Positions 23,936 through 36,106 of a stretch of 64,000 nucleotides of DNA are shown piece by piece (within the stretch, counting starts at the first letter, position 1; each line of letters begins with the position of its first letter). A model generated the notes under the pieces. It searched no databases. It was not told the DNA's origin and saw nothing but the letters and a program-made list of their open reading frames with translations. The stretch is from Turnera subulata (taxonomy: Eukaryota; Streptophyta; Magnoliopsida; Malpighiales; Passifloraceae): the NCBI GenBank assembly GCA_028386065.3, contig JAKUCV010002470.1, forward strand, positions 246,768 through 310,767, written 5' to 3'. The translations under genes were made by a program, and so were the position numbers.

Positions 23936-26411
23936 TGTTAGCGCCCAAATTTTGCCCCATTGTTTTCGTGTCTTTATCGGTTATTGCGTCTGAACTCCAT
24001 CATGAGTAAAAAAGATACCAAAATATTTTTGAAGGTTGTGGGGACCATTTATTCATCTATTTATCAGACAAACAACATTCCGGAGCTTCCCGGAATTTTT
24101 TCGAATTTCTTAGAACTTGGTTATGTTCTTGTGTTTTTGGCCCGGGAAGGTCTCGATTGTAGTCAAATCATCCCGAGCTAAAAACGGAGGATTCCGAGGC
24201 GTGAAAAAGGAAATCCGAGGTCATGAACGAACCCGGCATAGCTGAAAAGAAGGGAAAAGTCAAAAATTGGGTCGAAAAAGGGCCAGAAAGTGAGGGGCCG
24301 ACCAGTACACTAGGTGGGCCCTACCAAGCCGGCCATGTGCTTGTGTCGGCCTCTGGAGGCCGTCCAGACTCTAGGTCGGCCCGAGTAGGCTGACCAGCCT
24401 CCGGGGAGCCTTTCTGGCCCTGTTTCGCGGTCTTCCATCGGTCACGTATCGGCCACCTACTGGTCACAGACCCTTCGATCTTAGAAAAACCATAAAAAAC
24501 CGTGTGTTTTCCCAATGAAAAATTCTGGAGATTGTCCTAGAGTTCAAACTGCATCTCCCATATTTTTCTGAGAATTTCCCAAGGTCCAAAGGGCCCTTTT
24601 GCATGATTAGATCATTTTGAGGTCCAGGCCACGTCTCTGGGCCATGACACCAGGTCATGGCTTTAGGTCATGAATCCATATCTTTGAAAATTTACGGGCA
24701 TTTCCATCGAAGAAAACTAAAAATAGGCGTCCCCTCCCTTCATTTTTCTTCTCCCCGAGAGCCGCTTTCACAGGAATCGTAACTCCTTAGTGCACGTTTT
24801 TGCACTTTTCTATCTCCCTCCCCGTCCCTTTCTAAGTTGAAATAAAGGGTTTGATATCTGCTCTCTTCTATCTCTCGTGTCCCCCTTTAAGATTGGAATT
24901 CGGACGCGGAGTCATGGTCGTCTTCCGAAGCATTCCAAACGGGATTGGTAGTTACCTCTCCCCGCTTGTGTCTCGCTTTTCTCTACAAAAGTTAGAACAC
25001 GGTTGAGTTAAGGAATAGGGTTGTACCCCCGACTTCCTTGAAATCAAATGGGTTAGAACTTGGAGAATACTTTCAAAGGTAGTTTCCAATTCCTTTTATG
25101 TGCTTTGAGGAAGGCATTATAATGCCGAAATTTTGTTAAAAAATATGTGCTTTTGTAAGGCGTTGTAACGCTGAAATTTCATTGAGATGATTTGTTTGAT
25201 TGAATGCTATGATTGTGTGAATATTGTGTTTTGTTTGGGTTTAGGGACCTCTAAAGAATTATTGGGCGGCTTTATGAACGTCCCAACCCCGAAAGTGGCT
25301 CTCGGACACATTCTCTCAAAATCAAAATTCAGGTTATACAACCCATTTTTATAGAACAAAATCCGGGTTTAAACACCCATTTCAAGACATCTAAGAACGG
25401 GTTTGTACGCCCAATCAAGTAATGAATTTGGATGTGTACACCCATACTCTTCAAAGAAAAAATATTTTCGTTTAAGGAAATGGAATCCTTTAATCACTAA
25501 AATCTAAAGGAATGAGACATTTAGAATCTTCAAAGAAAAGATGTTTTTTTTTTGTTTGAGGAAACGAGATATTTTAAAATCTAAAGGAATGAAACCTTTA
25601 AATTCTTCTAAGAAAAAATATTTTTGTTTGTGTCTAAAGAAATGAGATCCTCTAAAATCTAAGGGATTGAGACCTTTAGATTCTTCAAAGAAAATATGAT
25701 TTTTGTTTAAGGAAATGAATGGGACCTTTAGATTCTTCTAGGCTCTTAGTAACCAAAATATAAAGGAATGGGGCCTTTAGATATTTTTTAATCAAAAAAT
25801 ATTTTATATGCTTACAAGAACGGGGCCCTTAACCACTAAAACCTAAAGGAATAGGGCCTTTAGATATTGTAAAACCAATGTATGTTTTATGTGCTTAAAG
25901 GAACTGGGCCCTTAACCACCAAAATCTAAAAGAATGGGGCCTTTCGATATTTTTGATCAAAAAATATTTTTTTGAATCTAAAGGAATAAGGCCTTTAGAT
26001 AAAAATAATCAAAATTTTTGAGAATGTGTCTTGAGTTGGTCACCCAGGATTTTGAGAAGATTTTTTCGTCTGGTCAAAGCATAGGGGTTCCCTTTCGGGA
26101 AGAACTAAGAGAGCTTTGAACCCAATATGAGGGGTTACGCAGGCAGTCTCAGGTGGATGAAGTGCAAGCTCAAATATGTGAATATGTTGTGTTTTGATTT
26201 GTTTTTGTTTTGATTGTTTGTTAACATGAAGTCTACGATCCAGCTATGAACGATACACATTTGTTTGGCATCCAACATCACCGGTATTGTCTTGGTGAAG
26301 ACGGTTGTCCGCGATAAACGAATCCCTGGACCCTTCTCTTGGTTTCGAGATCAGTGCATTATCCGGAGTCAACAACGGGGTTTCCTCAAATTTTCCCTTA
26401 ATAAATTTGGG
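23936..26411 (+). mobile_element. Tat/Ogre-type LTR (T2), plus strand
   Basis: Starts TGTTAGCGCCCAAATTTTG after a polypurine tract. Near its end it has GAGCTTTGAACCCAATATG...GGGGTTACGCAGGCAG (about 26110), a phrase also found in the LTR at 62970, and AATAAATTTGGG just before TGGCGACTCC. It contains a possible TATA-poor promoter near 24712 with a CT-rich leader and a hairpin-rich repeat at 25490-26003. The 3' boundary is uncertain by some tens of bases. Confidence 0.5.
25490..26003 (+). repeat. Hairpin array ATCTAAAGG / CCTTTAGAT in LTR T2
   Basis: About eight degenerate units, each pairing TCTAAAGG with CCTTTAGA across a 6-7 nt purine-rich loop. Best examples: ATCTAAAGG - AATAAGG - CCTTTAGAT (25976-26000) and CTAAAGG - AATAGGG - CCTTTAG (25843-25863). 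The spacers (AAAATATTTTT-like) vary more than the arms. Confidence 0.7.
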
Positions 26412-26421
26412 TGGCGACTCC
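26412..26421 (+). other. Primer-binding-site-like sequence
   Basis: TGGCGACTCC after AATAAATTTGGG resembles the start of the tRNA-Arg-type primer site of Tat/Ogre elements. The match ends after ten bases (then TTGTC). The mirror case at 62681-62691 reads TGGCAACTCCA on the minus strand. Confidence 0.4.
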
Positions 26422-26819
26422 TTGTCAAGATGATAATCAAGAGAACACCAAGAACAGTGTGTGCCAAGTTTTTCCCTGAGTTTGTCCGGTTTCGTGATAC
26501 TCTCTTTGAGTAAACTTAGCCGAAAGTGCGAACCCCGTGCATGCATATCCTACCTAGGTTGCTGGGTTTTAAGTGAGATAGTTTGTGACTCCTCCAGTTA
26601 CATCTAGGAATATGCATGGAATGATGGCTCTTTGGGAAGCGGATAATTGGACTATACTGGGAATCATCGAATCGGTTCCCTCCACTTAAGCTAAGCTAGT
26701 TCATTTGAAATATCATGAATTGCAGGCCACCGTTCTTAAGCCACGGTCACGAGGCGATATCCCTGCCAACAGGACCGGAGGTCGCAGTGCTCACAGAACC
26801 CAAAAATTTTATTTTTAAG
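26422..26819. other. Interval with no recognisable feature
   Basis: Probably internal sequence of the Tat/Ogre-type element. No reading frame or repeat stands out. It ends at the TTAAG that appears to be one side of the target duplication of the next solo LTR. Confidence 0.3.
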
Positions 26820-29800
26820 TGAAACGCCCCGACCCGTATTTACCGTACACAGTAAACACGTGCCGGAACTATAACGAACCGACCAAACAATGCCCAGCAT
26901 ACAGTGTATACAACAGAAACACGGGCTCAACAGCCCAAAATAAAAAAAAAAACATCAATAACATCATAACCGGCCCAATGGCCCAACAATCGCAATAAAC
27001 AGCACAACGGAAGACTTAATAACTCACAAAGACACTGTATGCGACACATGATGCAAACTATGGATCCAAGTCCTGTCCAAGGGATAACGCTGCAGCTTGT
27101 CTGGAATGCATCAAACCTGAACCACAAATAACTCAGCCTACGGGATGAAAGCCCGCAGGTGAGGGGTGAGTCCAAAGTGCTCACCGACAAAGGATAAACA
27201 GAGATATGCAGGCAACTATAATACTTCGAAGAAGAAATACCGACAATAGTCACAACCATACCAAAGACAATACCATACAATATAGACCAAACTCAAAGAC
27301 TCGTCCCAAACGTACCAGGGACTTTATTATTATTCCAATTTTATCTTTTCTGACCCCGACACGGATAAGCTAAGGTCGTACTAGGCTATCAACCTGTTTA
27401 TGGTGCCAGATCAAAAAGAACCCGGGATCAACATCCCAATATCAAATCTCAGGGATCAACATCCCAATAACAATCTCAGGGATCAACATCCCAATAACAA
27501 TATCAGGGATCAGCTTCCCAATCACAATCTCAGGGATCAACATTCCAATCACAATCTCAGGGATCAACATCCCAATCACAATCTCAGGGATCAACATCCC
27601 AATCACAAGTAACCCAGATCATAGCCACCACAAAACAGACTCAAACCATCCGGTCGTACCTCTACTTACCACGTGACAATTAAATCATCATCTCAAATCA
27701 ATTTCCAATTTCCATTTCTTTTTTTTTTTCAATTATCCATATCATAATTTATTCCAATTATCCAATCACAACACAGACCACTGACAACAATCCTAATATC
27801 CATAACACTCAAACAAATGTCCAACTTCCTATTAACTCAAGTTATACAACAGATCAATCCGTCAACAGTTTCATAGCATCAATTACTCACAATCCAACAT
27901 CAATTATAACACAGTATCCAATAAACCAATAATAGTCAACACAACAATTCAATCAAGCAGAACAATATCAAGAATCACACATAGAAACGTCATCAACAAA
28001 TCCGTATCATCAAATATCCAACAATAATATATATATCATCACAGTTTCCAATATTCATTTTCTCAAGTTGATCAACTTACCATTACCATAGGTTAACCCA
28101 CAGACCAAACCGTCAACATTTCATAACACCAACCATTCACAATTAACAGTTCAACATCAACTACAACACAATATCCACAGAACCGATATCACAGACCAAC
28201 AACAATAACAACAATAACCATATCAACAGTTCAATCTAACCACAAAACACGCAAAGTATTACAGGCACATATCATGGGTTATACATCCTCACCTTGGCCG
28301 ATTACTCAACTCTGAAAACATCAATCGGTCCAAAGCCGGTTCCACCGGAACTGCTCGATATCGACTCTTATACAACAAATAATAAATGCACACATAAGAT
28401 GCGCATAATAGGTATGCTATGATGCCAATACTGCAAAATAAACCCATCCCGGTTCATATCCTTTATTATCATCTTTTACCGAAAATATTATACCGTACGT
28501 ATATCCGAATATAATTTCGGTACCATACTTTAATTAAAACTCTTTACAAAATATTTTTATAAATTTATTATACTTTTCCCAAAATATAATTACCTTAATT
28601 TTCCTGGAATATAACATATATATAATTTTCCAAGATATTTCCGTAAAAAAAAAACTAATACCATAATATAATTACCAATTATTATTATTTGTTAAAAATA
28701 TATATAATCATATGCTATAAATATTAATTTCCAGAAAATATATATTCATAAAAGCTTATTCTGAAAATAATTACAAATTAATAGATATACATTTTTATTT
28801 TCTATAGACAAATTACATTCCAAAACAATTATATATCAACATGAGTATACACTTGTCATAAATATTAATGATGTATACTATTTTTATATTTTTTTTTCAA
28901 AGGCTATAATTATATCTAGTCCAATTAATTATTTGTCAAATTCTAGAAATATTTAATTCACTGTATATATTTTCCCATCGTATTTATATTCCAGATTATG
29001 TATTTATTTATTTATTGTTATTATTATTTTTTTTACCAAATGGGTCAGCCCACCAACCAAAACCATAGGTCAGCCCAGGAGCTTGGTCAGGTCCATGTGC
29101 AAGCCCATCTCGGCCCTGGCCCAGATCCTGACCTAACCCACCAGTCTGACCCGTGGTGCAGCCGGGTCGACCCTCCCAAAACGGGTCGTCTTCAACCTTT
29201 GTTCACCTAGGCGTCAGGCGAGCTCGGCGGCGGCGGTATGGGACGAGGCGGGCGACACGGGATCGGAGGCGCGACGGAGAAAGGCGAGGCACTGGTCGTG
29301 ATGGAGGAGGAGGTGCGTGGCAGCGGGGTGAACTCGCTTGTAGAGTCGTCTCGTCTTGGACGACGGCGCGGCTGGGTTCGGTGGCGGGGAGCTCAAGGGA
29401 GGAATGGCGGGCGGCTTGCCTCGACAACGACGAAGGCGAGGAGTTTGAAAGCGAATCTGCACGGCAGAGGCAACGGGCACGAGGCTGCAGGTGGGTCGTG
29501 GCCGTCTGCAGGCTCGTCTCGACCCGGTGTTGCTTGGCGGTGGCGTGACGTGGAAGGGGGTGGAGGAGGAGAGGCGACGCGGCGGCAGTCGCGTTTGCTG
29601 GTGTAGGCGCGGTGGTGGTTGGACTCGGTGGCGAGGTGGTGTCTCGTGGTGGCGGCCGACGGTTGGTGAGGTGGCGATGAAGGTGGTCTCGGTTTGGTGG
29701 TGGCGTGTTTGTGTTTTGTTGTTTTGTTTTTTTTTATATATTTTTCTGGTTTGAATTGCAGGGAAAAAATTGGCAGAGGAAAAGAAGAAAAATCGTGAGG

Positions 29801-30195
29801 CTCGGGTGTGTGTGTGCAGGGGAAAAGAAAGGAGAGGAGGAGGCGTGAAAGGTATGTTCACGAGCTGCACAGGCCATTCACAGGTTACACAGGAAGAGGC
29901 GGCATCCAACACAATAATGCAGGTAAGTCTTGTACCGACCGGACCAGAAAATAACTGATACCCCCACTTAGTTATTTTCCGGTGTGATTTTTCGAAGATT
30001 CCAGGACCCGAAAAATACCGACTTAGACCCGAAAAATCCACGGAAAAATCTCGAGCGCGGGAAAACCCTCGGTTACAAAAAACGAAGCTCGATTTACCTT
30101 GAATTAATTACCCAAGATTAATTCATTTGGTAAATCACTGTTTAACGACTTTAACAGTCCCGGTAAAAATTCAAATTTTTACCCGGGCTGTTACA
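26820..30195 (-). mobile_element. Gypsy solo LTR, minus strand (3376 bp)
   Basis: On the minus strand it starts TGTAACAGCCCGGGT at 30195 and ends ...GGTCGGGGCGTTTCA at 26820, the same terminal style as the Tekay LTRs here. No primer site or polypurine tract is attached. The flanks are TTAAG (26815-26819) and TTATG (30196-30200), a 5-bp duplication with one mismatch, so I call it a solo LTR. It contains a GC-rich zone (29070-29700), a 27-bp minisatellite (27424-27608) and small hairpins such as GGGCT-CAAC-AGCCC (26923-26936). Confidence 0.75.
27424..27608. repeat. 27-bp minisatellite, seven units
   Basis: Units begin GGGATCAACATCCCAAT and continue with CACAATCTCA or a close variant. Each unit carries the hairpin GGGAT-CAAC-ATCCC. 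The fourth unit has GGGA-TCAGCT-TCCC, which still pairs over 4 bp. It lies inside the solo LTR. Confidence 0.85.
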
Positions 30196-30401
30196 TTATG
30201 TGTGAAATGTGGTTATCATTTCTTTTGAAGTATGTGGGGGATTGTTGGATATATATTACTAATTTCTAAAGAAACCTTTTCATTTAAATGTTTTGTCCAA
30301 TAACCGTTTTTTCCAAATACTTTTACAATTAAATGCTTTCAAATCAAGTTTTAATGATCTTAAGATTTTGAACGTTGGCATTTATTCTTCATTTTGAAGG
30401 T
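30196..30401 (+). mobile_element. Possible copia 3' end and LTR start
   Basis: AAGTATGTGGGGGA followed by TTGTTGGATATATATTAC at about 30230-30256 looks like a copia polypurine tract and the start of an LTR at about 30242. No second LTR or 3' boundary could be found, so this is tentative. Confidence 0.35.
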
Positions 30402-30409
30402 GGACAGAT

Positions 30410-30550
30410 TTATACTAATTAAATAATAACTTATATTATAATTTATTATTTAATAGTTTAAGTTATTATTTTATTTTTGAAATAACTTTTAATTTAATGA
30501 AAGGTTTTAAAGAAGTTAAATCACTATAAGTTATTATTTAATTAGTATAA
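30410..30550. repeat. 25-bp perfect inverted repeat in AT-rich DNA
   Basis: Arms 30410-30434 and 30526-30550 are exact reverse complements (arm starts TTATACTAATTAAA). The 91-bp interior and the sequence after the second arm share a direct repeat (TTTTTGAAATAA...TTTAATTTAAT, near 30472 and 30566). Confidence 0.85.
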
Positions 30551-30639
30551 ATTATTACTTTGTTTTTGAAATAATTTTTAATTTAATCAAAGGTTTTAAA
30601 TAAATTAAATTTTAGGAAAAAAGGACAAAAGAATAAAAA

Positions 30640-30930
30640 TAAGTCTTTTGGGCAGGCAAACCGATCGGGTCGAACTGGTTTGATTTGGGTGGGAGAACCG
30701 ATCATGTCAAATCGGCTCAATTTATTGGTTCGACTTGACGTGTGGATTCCATATATGCTGAAGTGGCGCCGGGGAACTTGCCACGTCAGTATTTTCTACC
30801 AGATTCCGGCGAGAGGGATCAAAGTAGGCCCACTGGGGGAAACAGAGGGATTAAAAGAAGCCAATATCCAACACAGAGATGAATTCCAACTTTAGCGTCC
30901 AACACAGGAATGAAACAAGTCTTTAATCCA
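30640..30930. mobile_element. Mutator-like terminal sequence, fragment
   Basis: Shares phrases with the TIRs of the element at 52557-60590: GCCACGTCA, CCAGATTCCGG, GATGAATTCCAA and AACACAGGAATGAAAC. The partner end was not found, so this is probably a truncated relative. Confidence 0.35.
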
Positions 30931-31029
30931 GCAAATAGTTTGGCACATGGTCTTTATAGAATTGCTTTGGGAGTTACTAATCAATTTAATTTTAAAATTG
31001 AATTGTGGTAATAAATTGTTTACAAAGTA

Positions 31030-31532
31030 TGCAGAAATCCTATATGGATATTCGGAGACGGGACTTGGAATTTTCTGTTCGGAATATGGTCTTCCTAAAA
31101 GACTCACCGACCAAAGGTGTGATGCGGTTTGGTAAAAGGGGAAACTAAACCCCTAATATTTGGGTCCCTTTGAGGTACTTGAGAGCATTGTTCTGGTAGT
31201 ATATCAACTTGCATTGCCACCGAACTTGTTGCAAATCCACCCGATATTTCATGTGTCGATGTTACGTAAATATGTACCTGATACCCCATACATTCTTTCA
31301 CCACAAGAGGTACAATCTGGGGAAGAATGACCTACAAGGCTCAGCCTATGAAGATTGTTGACACACAAGTGCACAAGATGCACTAGAAGGAGGTGACTTC
31401 GGTTAAGGTTGTATGGGAAGATCCTACCAGAAGAGAGGTTACTTGGGAATCTGAAAAGGAAATGCGAGACAAGCATCCATATTTGTTTCCACAACAAGGT
31501 AAATTCGCGGACAAATTTCTTGTAAGGGGGGT
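31030..31532 (+). pseudogene. Gypsy pol 3' fragment (integrase C-terminus, chromodomain-like tail)
   Basis: Readable in pieces: RRRDLEF, VFLKDSPTKGVMRFGKRG, FHVSMLRKYVPD, then VKVVWEDPTRREVTWESE and PYLF. These are the integrase C-terminal and tail motifs of Ty3/gypsy elements. This copy differs from the Tekay array (RKYVPD against RRYRSD). A purine run AAGGGGGG follows at about 31526. Upstream pol is missing. Confidence 0.75.
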
Positions 31533-33380
31533 AGGAGCCTCGGGAACTTACTTGACGGGAAGGAATGAAAGAAGGTAAATTGGTATGTGTCTGTGAGGAT
31601 GGGCATGTGTATGTGCGTAATTAGCACGCTGCAGGGCTGTTGGTGCGCAATTGGCGCATTATTGAGCCACTGGCGCACCAAGAGCAGTTTCTGCTCCTAT
31701 GGTTGCAGCCAAATGAGATGTGCCAAGTATCAGGGGAATTACATTTGGGGTAAATGTTAATTTGGTGGAAAGGATTAAAAGACGGTTGGTAAGGCACTAA
31801 GTGGGAGGTAGCGTGGAGCATGAGGTGTGCCACCAGAATTGCCATAGGCATGCAAGTGGCTGCTTAGTCACCTGCTTGCCCATGCAATAATAGGGCAAGC
31901 AAGCACCTCGAGCTCCCTTTTCTGCCCAACTTCATGCTGTCCAGAAAAATTTAAGGAGAAATTAAGGGTTTTGGAGATTAAGAGGAACAAAAGCAAGAAA
32001 AGTGAGCCAAGGCAAAAATCTAGGGTATGGTGCAAAATTGGCCTGCCATGGGCATTATTGGCTTGGCTAGTGCAAGCAATTTGGCTCCATGGCAACCAAT
32101 TGACCTTGCTGATGCTTAATTGGCACGAGTGATCGCTTGGAAGAGCCATTGGTGCGCTAATGTGCGCACTAGTGCACCAGGGGCTGCCCAATTGGCCTAG
32201 AGTTAGCGAATTGGTGCGCCCTGTGCACAAGTTGTATGCTTTTATGTGCTGCTGGTTACCTATGATTATTGAGCTTGTGATTGATGCCTCTTGTTTGTAT
32301 GGAAGGGGATAATAAGGAGACTCAAATGGAAGAAAGGTCTAGGGAGGCATAGTTTCTAAGTAAGTTAGACAACCATATTTGGTGTGCTTGTTGGTGCATT
32401 CTGTGTTGGGCGGAAGGCCCATGGCCGTCTTGATGTGCACCTATGGTGCACGATTATATGTTGTGATGTGTGTTGTGGGACTGATGGCTTGTGTTGGATT
32501 GATCTGTTGCCCATGAATTGGGGCTTTGCATTGCATTTTATGGAATCATTGGCCAATTTATTGTAGTCGTTCAAGCATGGCTTGTACGTACCCTTGGATT
32601 ATTGGGCACTTGCATAACTCTTGTGCGCCAAATGACAGGTTGTGAAGCCTTGCGGCAGGCATTGGCCGCTTGGTTCAAAATGCAGGTACAAACCAATGGC
32701 TACTAGGGGCTGTGTTGCTAGACAACAAGTCATATGCACTTCCTATGACTATCAAAATGCCTCGTATCTGGGGCTATTGCTAAAAATCGATATAAATATT
32801 GCTGCCCAATTGCATAGATGCCATATGGAATTGTTTCCACATTATTAGGGTGATGGGATCAAAGCAAGCTTATGGAAATTTACTTGATGTTGCTCATGTC
32901 CAAAATTGCATGCATTGCTAGCACTTCATGCATGTTTACCTATCTTACTGAGTTTTAAACTCATCCTTTTCCTTTAACCCTATTTCAGGTAGGGAGAGAG
33001 GGATAAGTCTATTTAGGAGGACCCTAACAGGATGGATCCTTGGAGATTGGTATTGTGCCAATCTTGGCTAGGTTCTATTTTTTTTGTATATAAACCAGAC
33101 TGATGTGGGCTTGTGAGCTAGTGCCCTTGTAGCACAGGTTTTGTAGCATATGCTGGTTATGTGTGTGTGTTATCCAGTGATAATGGTGATACATTTTGTG
33201 TATGATGATTAAATAAATAAATCTTGCATTCTGTGACATTACCCCCATTGTGCATCTCTTGAGCTGAGCATAAGGCCAAAGCCTCTAACTTCTGCCTGTG
33301 TGTTTTAAGGCTTGAGGGTGCCTTAGTAGCACAACTATTGCTCTAGGCACCTGGCCGGCCACACTAGTAAGGGCATGACA
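31533..33380 (+). mobile_element. Putative gypsy LTR after pol fragment
   Basis: Begins right after the purine run and may end ...GGGCATGACA at 33380, where copia coding sequence starts. It has GTATATAAACC near 33087 and a wealth of GCGC/TTGG words, including a 9-bp inverted repeat TTGGTGCGC/GCGCACCAA (31640-31681). The start (TAGGAG) is not the usual TG, and no second LTR is present, so both ends are uncertain. Confidence 0.4.
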
Positions 33381-33790
33381 AGATCATTCCAGGAAAATAT
33401 TATATCTCTCCCAAGAGAATTATATTAGAAAAGTTCTTAGAACGATTTAATATACAGAACAGTAACCCTATCAACACTCCTATTAGCAAAGGTCATACCT
33501 TGAAAAATCACATGTGTCCCAAAACTCTTAGAGAGAGAGAAAAAATTAGCTGAGTTCTATATAGGAGCGCAGCCAGAAATCTGATGTATACTATGGTTTG
33601 CACTGACCAGATATCTGTCAAGCGGTTGGCTTGGTAAGCAGATATCAATCTAACCTAGGCCCAACACATTGATAAGCAATAAAGAGAATTATGAGAAATC
33701 TAAAAGGGACTGCTGATTACTCGCTTTCATATCATAGCGGGAAGGATCTGTAATTGATTGGATACACTGATGCTTAAAAATACAAACATT
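33381..33790 (+). pseudogene. Copia RT end / RNase H fragment
   Basis: Reads LEKFLERFNIQNSNPINTP and SKGHTLKNHMCPKT, the end of copia RT. After indels, LMYTMVCT and later ADYS- and GYTDA-like words mark the start of RNase H. Integrase and the remainder are missing. Nothing is translatable. Confidence 0.7.
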
Positions 33791-35100
33791 GAATGAGTAT
33801 GAGTAATGACTTAAAAATACAAACGTCGAATGAGTAATGAAAAAAGGTCATTCAATAGAAGAAATATATTCATCTAGTCTATTTTATAGGCCACATGTGA
33901 GTTCAAGTTAATAAGTAGATCAAGGAACTCAAATTTGGATACTTAAGGTATCTAAATGTCATTTGTACAACATTCCTTATGGGAAAAGACATACATTCCA
34001 CTGTAAAGGAGAAAATATTATAGTACATATTTCATACCATGTGTGCATCATTGCCAAAGAAATAGGTTAACATAAGTTTAATCTCTACTTATTGTTGTGT
34101 GAGACTCTAAGCTTCTGTGGTAGCTCTGTTGTGTACCCTCAAGACTCCGATCAGGTACCTGAGATTCAGCTTGAAGTTTACTATCTTAATGTGTTGCCAA
34201 AAGACCATGGACATTGATTCGGTCTGACAGGACATGTCCAAAAAAGCGAGTCAATTTTCTCTTCTTTCTATTTCCCTGATTCAAGATTGTATATTTTAAT
34301 TTGCTAATGCCTTTTTACTTGAAAAGGGTATGTTTCGTTTTTATCTTTATTATTATTTTGCCTGCCTCGTGCATTTTTTGTCTATTGTGGTTGATAATAA
34401 CTTATTATTATGCGTTTGTTGTGACCACAATCGAAGGTGGACTTGTCTCTTCTCTTTTAACCTGGTGTTTTAACTTACTAGAACAAGCTTATATTAATGT
34501 TTATGAAACTGATTGTTAGTGTCAACAAACTCGAATTTGTTAATGTTTACAGAGAAACTTAGTAACTGTTTGATCCCCTGCCAAATCACCTGCTTTTTCC
34601 AATATCATGGAGACATTTTGTTGTGGGTATAACATATGGACTTTACTTTGTTTGAATGACAGCAAGCACTGAAGAGCCAAAGCATTTTCCTTGCTATATA
34701 AATTGATCATTTCGGTACTGTTTTAGACCTTGGTGAAATTGAGAAATGGCAGAAAGCCAGAAACCAATAAATTAGTGAAAAAGAAAAAAGGGGCAAAAGT
34801 AGATATTAATAATAGTAAAAGTAAAGTTGGATCTTGTTTATACAAGGTTGGATCTTGTTCTTGTTAATCCTCTTAGACTTGATCTGTTCTCGACTTATAC
34901 GGAACTTTTTACATCATGGAATCTTTGTGTTTGCTAAATTGAAAAGCAAGTGACCCTTTGCTACCAGATCCGACCGCTGAAGTGCTAAAAGGACGGTGTC
35001 GTCCGTCCTTAGATCGGGTTTTAGTTCTGGAACTAGAGCATGAGTGAGAACATGATGTGTCCCACCGGGGTGCCAAAAACTATTCGCTAAATTGAACAGC
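33791..35100. other. Interval with no recognisable gene
   Basis: AT-rich, no homology recognised by eye. A 72-codon hydrophobic frame at 34301-34519 has no start context or family resemblance. A short direct repeat (CTTAAAAATACAAAC, near 33773 and 33811) is present. Confidence 0.3.
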
Positions 35101-35102
35101 AA

Positions 35103-35845
35103 GGTCTTCAACCGTCGAATCCAATTCTAGATATTTTCAAGACTCTTAACTGCTCGTCAACCAACAGCTTACTCTATGGATGAATGAAAACCAACTCATC
35201 GATCACAAACTTAATCGATGGCATCTAGCCCACAAGTCACTTTTCTGGACACCCAATGACCACCCCTCTTGGCGCCTACTGATCATTCCCCTGGACACCC
35301 AATGATCATTCGTTAGACGCCAACACCCCTTCAATTTTCAGTCTCCTTATATTAAAGAGGTGAGGGGGGCAACTGTCTGTACCAGGCCCAAAATCGTGGG
35401 CTTAAAGTTGTGTATGGACTAGATGCTAATCACTGGGCATCCAAAGGAGTGATCATTGGGTGTCTAGGAGAATGATCGTTGGGCGTCCAGGGGAATGATC
35501 AATGGGCGTCCAGAGGGGTGGTCATTAGGTGTCCAAAAAAGTGACTTGTGGGCCGGATGCCATCGATCAAGTTTGTGATCGATGGGTTGGTTTGGATACA
35601 AATCCTCTGAGATAAGACCAGATCATTATTCAAATTTAAACTCTAGAGATCTTCAACTGTCAAATCCAATCCTAGATATTTTGAAGACTCTTAACTGCTC
35701 GTCAACCAACAACTTACTCTGTCGATGAATGAAAACCAAATTTAAACTCTAGAGATCTTCAACTGTCAAATCCAATCCTAGATATTTTGAAGACTCTTAA
35801 CTGCTCGTCAACCAACAACTTACTCTGTCGATGAATGAAAACCAA
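35103..35845. repeat. ~100-bp direct repeats, three copies
   Basis: Phrase TCTTCAAC-GTC-AATCCAAT...ACTCTTAACTGCTCGTCAACC...GATGAATGAAAACCAA occurs at about 35103-35190, 35646-35738 and 35752-35845. The last two are nearly identical and adjacent. Confidence 0.8.
35180..35592. repeat. ~150-bp imperfect inverted repeat
   Basis: The left arm (35180-35325) contains AACCAACTCATCGATCACAAAC, then GGACACCCAATGACCA and ATGATCATTC. Its reverse complement is recognisable at 35445-35592. Inside the arms a ~26-bp unit (GATCATTCCCCTGGACACCC) repeats. The pair would fold into a long hairpin around 35385. Confidence 0.75.
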
Positions 35846-36106
35846 CCCATCGATCACAAACTTGATCGATGGCATCCAAGCTCCATAGTCAAAACCATAT
35901 TGGTCATTCTAGGTCAAAGCCACAATGACCACTGCAAAGTCAACGCCATATTGGTCATTCCAAGTCAAAACCATAATGACCATTCCATCCTAATGATCAT
36001 TATTCCATAATGACCATTCCATCATAACGATCATTACTCCATAATGATCATCCCATCATAACGATCATTATTCATAATGACCACTCCAATCCCACGATTT
36101 TGGGCC
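35385..36106. repeat. 16-bp perfect inverted repeat bounding 0.7 kb
   Basis: GGCCCAAAATCGTGGG at 35385-35400 and its exact reverse complement at 36091-36106. A G-rich run (GAGGTGAGGGGGGC) precedes the left copy. The interior ends with repeated AATGATCATTATTCC-like words (35990-36080). Could be the ends of a small element; not established. Confidence 0.6.

Noticed and set aside
27424..27608. CRISPR-like regular repeats
   Set aside because: Units are directly adjacent with no unique spacers, in a plant LTR; a minisatellite.
29203..30041. Long frames on both strands in the GC-rich zone (up to 275 codons)
   Set aside because: Pro/Arg/Ser-rich in all frames, inside a solo LTR; typical chance frames of GC-rich LTR leader DNA.
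34301..34519. 72-codon hydrophobic frame
   Set aside because: T-rich DNA gives Phe/Leu/Ile codons by composition; no start context, domain or neighbour supports a gene.
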